Below are positions 59,496 to 64,000 of a stretch of 64,000 nucleotides of DNA, in pieces. Source of the stretch: Paraphaeosphaeria minitans (lineage: Eukaryota > Ascomycota > Dothideomycetes > Pleosporales > Didymosphaeriaceae); NCBI GenBank assembly GCA_015832175.1, contig WJXW01000013.1, positions 806,001 to 870,000 on the forward strand, written 5' to 3'. The translations under genes and the position numbers were made by a program. The notes under the pieces were generated by a model. The model made no database searches and was not told the DNA's origin. It saw only the letters and a program-made list of their open reading frames with translations. Each line of letters opens with the position of its first letter. Position 1 is the stretch's first letter.

Positions 59496-61700
59496 TTATA
59501 TAGTCTTTCTATTTAGGGGTGTCTAAAATAGTAGTGTAGGTGTTAGAGTTCTGTCTCTATAAAGAAGAGAGCTAATTCCTTATTACTAAGGTTAAAGAAG
59601 GGGTAACCCTACTTTTATATAACTAGGACTATTATACTGTCCCTTTGTTTAATAATATCTAGGATGTTATTAAAATATGCCTTAAGTCTATTAGTATCTA
59701 CTAGCGATAGCAGGAATAGTGTTAGGGAGTTAAGAATATAGTAAGTTACTATTCCTATAAGGTTAGTAATTTATATAGTGCCTAGAGATATCTAGGAACC
59801 TTGTTTTCTAAAGCTAATGTTAGTAGATCCTAGTAACTAGTCTACTTTAGTAGTTAGGTTTTCGTGTAAGTAGGTAGTGAGCTGGTCCTTTCCTACTATA
59901 GACACTTATACAGCGCCTATGTCCTAGAGTTCTCTTTAGTACTTTATATAATACTAACTAGCTAGAGTGAATAGTTGTGTAGGTTCCTCTATATCTTTAT
60001 TATCCTTGCTATATTAGATGTCTTCGCTAGTTATGCGATAAAGGTAGGTAGTAGAAGTAAGGTATAAAGTAGCCTTTTATGCTTCTTCTTTATCACTTTA
60101 TTAGTCTTGTTTATTTTCCTCCTCTTTTATATAATAGTCTTCTTCCTCTAGCTCTTTTTTAAAGTTAAAGATGTATACTTATATATCTATAGTAGAGGGT
60201 TTATATTTATAGAAGTTAGCGTATAATAATATATATTACTTTCTAGCTCGCTAGGTGTCCCTTAGTAGATAGTTAGTAGACTAGTATCCTTCTTTATAGT
60301 ATATAAAGCATTTCTGCTTTATATAAGAGCTTAAATTTTTAAAGTTACTCTTTTCTTTTAGTCTAAAGGTTAATCTGCCTCTAGAGGGGCTAGATTTTCT
60401 TATGCGATTAAGATTGTTATATTATTAATTAGTGTAGTATACCTCTTTACTATCTTAGAGGAACTGTAACTTCTTCTTATTTTTAGTAACTTAAAGTAAT
60501 ATATAAAAGTCGCTAAGTAAGCCTTCTACTATATTTTTAGGGTTAAACATAGCTTGTTTAAGGTTAGGATGGCCGCAGTATACTTATATAATAGTAGTGT
60601 GTAGTTATAGTTTACTACTAAAGTCTTGTCTAAGAGCTCTTTAGCCTAAGGTAAGCTTATTAATTATTACTTCTAGGGCCTTATATAATATAGTAGCTAG
60701 ATTATCCCTTTTATAGTGTTTAAAAATAAGAGTGGTCTAGTCTATCTAGTACTAATTATAATTAACACTAGTATTAAAGTGCCTATTTAGTCTATTGTAC
60801 AATTTATCCTATAGAAGTCCTAGTCTAATGTTGTGTAGGTAGTAGGTACTCGCACGATTAGAAAGGATTCCTAAGAAGATGTTTATATACTAGTCCTATA
60901 GTATGCCTAGCCTATAGTATAGTTCTCTAAAGACTTTTACCTTATCTACTAAGATATTATACAGCCTACTAGTGTAGTTATTCTTTTTACTCTAAGCCTT
61001 CTAAAAGAGAATAATCTTGTCTAGCTAGATATAAGCATAATCTCCTAGTTATTAAGGAGACTAGGAGTGTCTAGCCTCTTTGTACGATGTGGTTTATTAG
61101 GTAAAAGTAGTCTAGGTTTTAGGCTACTACTACTAGTGTGGCTCTATATATAGTGTCTCTGTCCTCGCACGTATAGGGATAGGCCCTAGCTATACTCTAT
61201 ATATATATGTATTACCTATAAATAGTGTAGGTTATATTATTAGGATCGTGCGAAGCAGTTTAGGTTATAGTTATAGTGTTGTTATACAAAGGGTCTATAG
61301 CTTATAGTTAAGCTATAACAGTTTAAAGAGTTTCTTTACATAGGTGTCCTTTATTATAGAATTAGTAGCTATAAAGCCTTCCTTTATAAGAAAAGTAATA
61401 AGCTCTCTTTTTACTACACAACTAATCTTATTAAAGGTTCTTTCCTTCTAGTTATTAAAATCTTTAGTAAAAGAAGAGATTACCTCTTTACTTTTAAGGC
61501 TACTTGCGCAATATTGCGCAATTATATACACTATATAAGTGTTTAGCTGTTTTAGAGAAGGGGGTAGGTAGCTATGTAGATTTACTCTATCTACCTAGTA
61601 CTTTTGTGCAATCTCTCCTTTTAAGGTAATAGCCTTAATATTTATTACTTTCTCTACTTATTAAAGCTATGTTGCTTTATCTTCTTACTAAGGAGGCAGT
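59496..61700 (-). pseudogene. Element D gag and integrase N-terminus
   Basis: The minus strand reads towards 59,496. Close to the E1 junction lies the integrase zinc-binding segment (ELQHLHYYFRHPQIERLYKL, stops read as Gln). It continues across E1 at 44,843. Upstream (60,000-61,700) is degraded gag, which I can place only by position. Confidence 0.65.
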
Positions 61701-61900
61701 ATTAATTATTACGCGACGTCTTTAGGTTGTAGTTCCTTTAGGAAGTCTCCTAGTCTTAAGGCTATATTATTATTATCTTTCTTAGTTATGCAACGTGTCT
61801 ACGTTTAGTTGTTACTAGTTTAATCGTGCAACGTATTTACGTTTAGTTATTGCTAGTTTAATTATACAACGTGTTTTTTGGGGTTGTGAATGTGCTTACT

Positions 61901-62130
61901 ATCTCCTTTCTTTTCTATAGAATAGCTTAGACTAGATTATGCGACTCTTTACAAATGTGCGCACTTTGTTTCTGCTTATTATATAATCTAAAATTTAATC
62001 TCTAGTAAAGGTATTATCTCCTTTCTTTTCTATAGAATAGCTTAGACTAGATTGTGCGACTCTTTATAGATGTGCGCACTTTATTTCTGCTTATTATATA
62101 ATCTGAAATTTAATCTCTAGTAAAGGTAAT
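61901..62130. repeat. Tandem duplication, 115-bp unit, in element D leader
   Basis: Two direct copies, 61901-62015 and 62016-62130, each with ATCTCCTTTC, AATAGCTTAGACTAGATT, TGCGACTCTTTA and TCTAGTAAAGGTA. Just left, at about 61,787-61,875, a shorter repeat of roughly 38 bp (CAACGT...ACGTTTAGTT) occurs about twice. The position corresponds to D's 5' leader. Confidence 0.88.
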
Positions 62131-62217
62131 AATATAGAGCCTACGCATCTAGCTTGTAGGGCGCTCTGTCTTTAGACTTTGCTAGTTTACAGTTAATTAG
62201 AATTAACTACTAATTAG

Positions 62218-62455
62218 TGTTAGTTTGGCTTAATCTGTAATTAAGTATTTAAGGGTTAATAGTATACTATTATACAAAGGGTAAGAAGTAGGTTTAATTA
62301 ATTACGTCTTGTCTATTGTACAAAGGGGCACTGAGGGCTTTATAAAGTCTCTGCCTCTTAGCGCTAACCTAAGTAGTGGGTCCTTGTGCGGGTCCCTACA
62401 GGTAGGCAGGCCCCCACTTTACCTAGTGCTACTTGTACGATAAACTGTACAGACA
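62218..62455 (-). repeat. 5' LTR of element D
   Basis: 238 bp, partner of 40575-40812, followed by TTAAG and the resumption of element A's reverse transcriptase. Confidence 0.93.
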
Positions 62456-62460
62456 TTAAG

Positions 62461-64000
62461 AATTATTACTTACTACCCTTAGTTAGAGAGACGCTTAACT
62501 GCTTATTAGGCGTATACTACTATATAACCTTTAATCTTCGCAACGCCTACTACAGAATTTAGATCTAGGTAGGAGACAAGTAGAAAACTATATTCTAAAC
62601 TCGCTATAGCTACTTTAAATACTTAATAATACTATTTAGCTTAACTAATACCCTCGCGAGCTTTTAGGTATATATTAATAAGGCACTAGCACTACACCTA
62701 AATTATATATATATTATATACCTAGATAATATACTTATCTATACCTATAATAAGAATCTTACGCTTTATTAGCGCGCTATCTACGCTATACTTAAATTAC
62801 TATGTAAGGCTAAACTTTTTATTATTTTAACTAAGTGTATATTTGCCTTAGGCGAAGTCTACTTCCTTACTATTATTATAACTACGTAAGGAATCTGCGC
62901 TAATCCTACGCGTATAGTAACTATTATACAATAGCTATAGCTAACTAGTATCTAAGAGCTCTAGTTATTTCTAGGCTTTATAAACTTTTATAGGCAATTT
63001 ATTAAGGTATATATATAAAAAACTACTCTTCTTTTAAACCTACTTAAAAAGAACTAAGTGTTCTAATAGTTAGTAAAGGCTAATAATACTTTTAAAATAC
63101 TTAAAACGCGCTTCTTAAGTGCACCTATTCTATACTACTTTAACCTTGCGCTGCTAATCTAATTAGAGACTAACATATCTATTTTTATAATATATAGTAT
63201 CCTTTCGCAGCTATTTAAGAACTAGAAGTGGCACCTAGTTACTTTTATATTAAGGGAACTTTAAGCTATAAAGCTAAATTATAAGGTATATAACTTTAAG
63301 TTCCTTACTATTATCTACTACTTTAAGTAATAGAGATATTATCTAGATAGTATATAGCACATAATTTAAGTGCTAAGTAACTATAATAACCTACGCAGTA
63401 TACGCGCTATATTAAAGCTAAACCTATAATAAGTATAATAGGTAATATACCTAGTAGTTTTTAATTTTAAAGTGGAATACTGCCTAGGGAAAATAAACCT
63501 AGTGGATAGACTATTAAGGAGGGTAAATTATATATAAGAGAACCTATTACTAACCTATTTATTGCCTACCCTATATAATAAAATACTATAGAGGACTAAG
63601 CACAGTAGAGTAAGTAGATCTATAAATAAGCTAAGCTTATTAGGCGCATATAAGACGTATATTACTAATATTTATAAAGCTATAAGAGTCCCTACTACTA
63701 GTGCTATAGTATATACGCTATACGTACTACGCTCGCTAGCTAGAGTATTAGTTAGTAGTAAACCTATAATAAAAGAGTCTAACCTTATTACTAAAGTTTA
63801 GTAGCTTTAGTAAAGGGACGCCTTTACTATTAAGCGTATTACTAGCTTAAAGTATAAAAGAAGCACTTAAAGTAGTAGTAAGGCGCAAGTATAGCGCTTT
63901 AATAAAATAGAAGTCCTAAAGTATAATAGTAGATTATATATTCTAGATAAACTAGTAATTAGGTAAAGATTTTGTTCTAGCACTATAATATATATATAGT
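62461..64000 (+). pseudogene. Element A pol, 3' piece (RT, RNase H, start of integrase)
   Basis: Resumes with NYYLLPLVRETLN directly after LYVDYQGLNVITIK at 40574. YLDNILIY lies near 62,720, RNase H near 63,150-63,480, then a linker and the beginning of integrase, running off the window. It matches element B's pol in reverse complement and holds the roughly 385 bp (about 63,440-63,822) that B lacks at its stray LTR. Confidence 0.8.

Larger units (their letters stand above)
40575..62455 (-). mobile_element. Element D: Ty1/copia-type retrotransposon, itself interrupted
   Basis: 238-bp LTRs in the same orientation lie at 40575-40812 (3') and 62218-62455 (5'), flanked by the 5-bp target duplication TTAAG (40570-40574, 62456-62460). 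Internal sequence is 40813-44848 plus 59491-62217, about 6.8 kb once the E insertion is removed. On the minus strand the order is leader, gag, integrase zinc motif (59,5xx), integrase core (about 44,800-44,000), reverse transcriptase and RNase H (KLFIFINNSFANNRDLS near 42,700). All frames are degraded. Confidence 0.87.
31997..64000 (+). mobile_element. Element A: Ty3/gypsy retrotransposon, outermost shell, 3' end outside window
   Basis: The 5' LTR is at 31997-32210 (ends equivalent to TG...CA in the less mutated copies). Its internal sequence is in pieces because other elements were inserted: gag 32211-33029 and 39397 onward, reverse transcriptase 39,9xx-40574 continuing at 62461, RNase H and the start of integrase to 64,000. 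Rejoining across each insertion gives a continuous family sequence, checked against element B, a second copy of the same family. Degenerate motifs include a zinc knuckle near 39,595-39,650 and YLDN (from YLDD) near 62,720. Stops are everywhere, so it is dead. Confidence 0.85.

Overview
The window looks like nuclear DNA of a filamentous ascomycete (Pezizomycotina, perhaps Dothideomycetes; the class is a guess). The evidence is short GT-AG introns of about 49-57 bp with CTAAC/CTGAC branch sites, a fungal hybrid histidine kinase, secreted AA9/AA3/tannase-type enzymes, and a retrotransposon block with the footprint of repeat-induced point mutation (RIP).

Region 1 (1-31,452) is ordinary gene-bearing DNA. 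In order it holds: the 3' part of a RING-type SNF2 ATPase (+), an F-box protein (+), the mitochondrial F1-ATPase inhibitor (-), a 14-3-3 protein (+), a tannase/feruloyl esterase (+), a decayed alpha/beta-hydrolase pseudogene (-), a flavin-reductase-domain protein (+), a cysteine-rich single-pass membrane protein (+), a hybrid histidine kinase (-), an interrupted tRNA-Gly, an AA9 lytic polysaccharide monooxygenase with CBM1 (-) and a secreted GMC oxidoreductase of AA3 type (+). Exon boundaries were worked out by hand from splice sites, reading frame and family motifs. The tannase, AA9 and AA3 genes are consistent with a plant-biomass-degrading lifestyle; AA3 enzymes can supply electrons or H2O2 to AA9 enzymes.

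Region 2 (about 31,850-64,000) is AT-rich and has almost no open frame. It is a nested stack of LTR retrotransposons that can be unpicked from LTR pairs and target-site duplications (TSDs). Element A is a plus-strand Ty3/gypsy element starting at 31,997 and running off the right edge. Element B (33,030-39,392, minus, same family, with a chromodomain) sits in A's gag, with TSD TATT. Element D (Ty1/copia, minus, 40,575-62,455) sits in A's reverse transcriptase, with TSD TTAAG. Element E1 (another Ty1/copia family, plus, 44,849-59,490) sits in D's integrase, with TSD GAAGC. Element E2 (same family as E1, 50,944-58,261) sits inside E1, with TSD GGATA. A further LTR lies inside B. In the stretches I compared, repeat copies differ almost only by C/T and G/A changes, and Trp/Gln codons have become stops.

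The most unusual observation is the tRNA-Gly(GCC) gene at 25,017-25,167. Besides a normal-position tRNA intron it has a 51-bp insertion in the T arm with a perfect spliceosomal-intron layout (GTGAGT, TACTAAC, TAG). Removing it restores a perfect cloverleaf.
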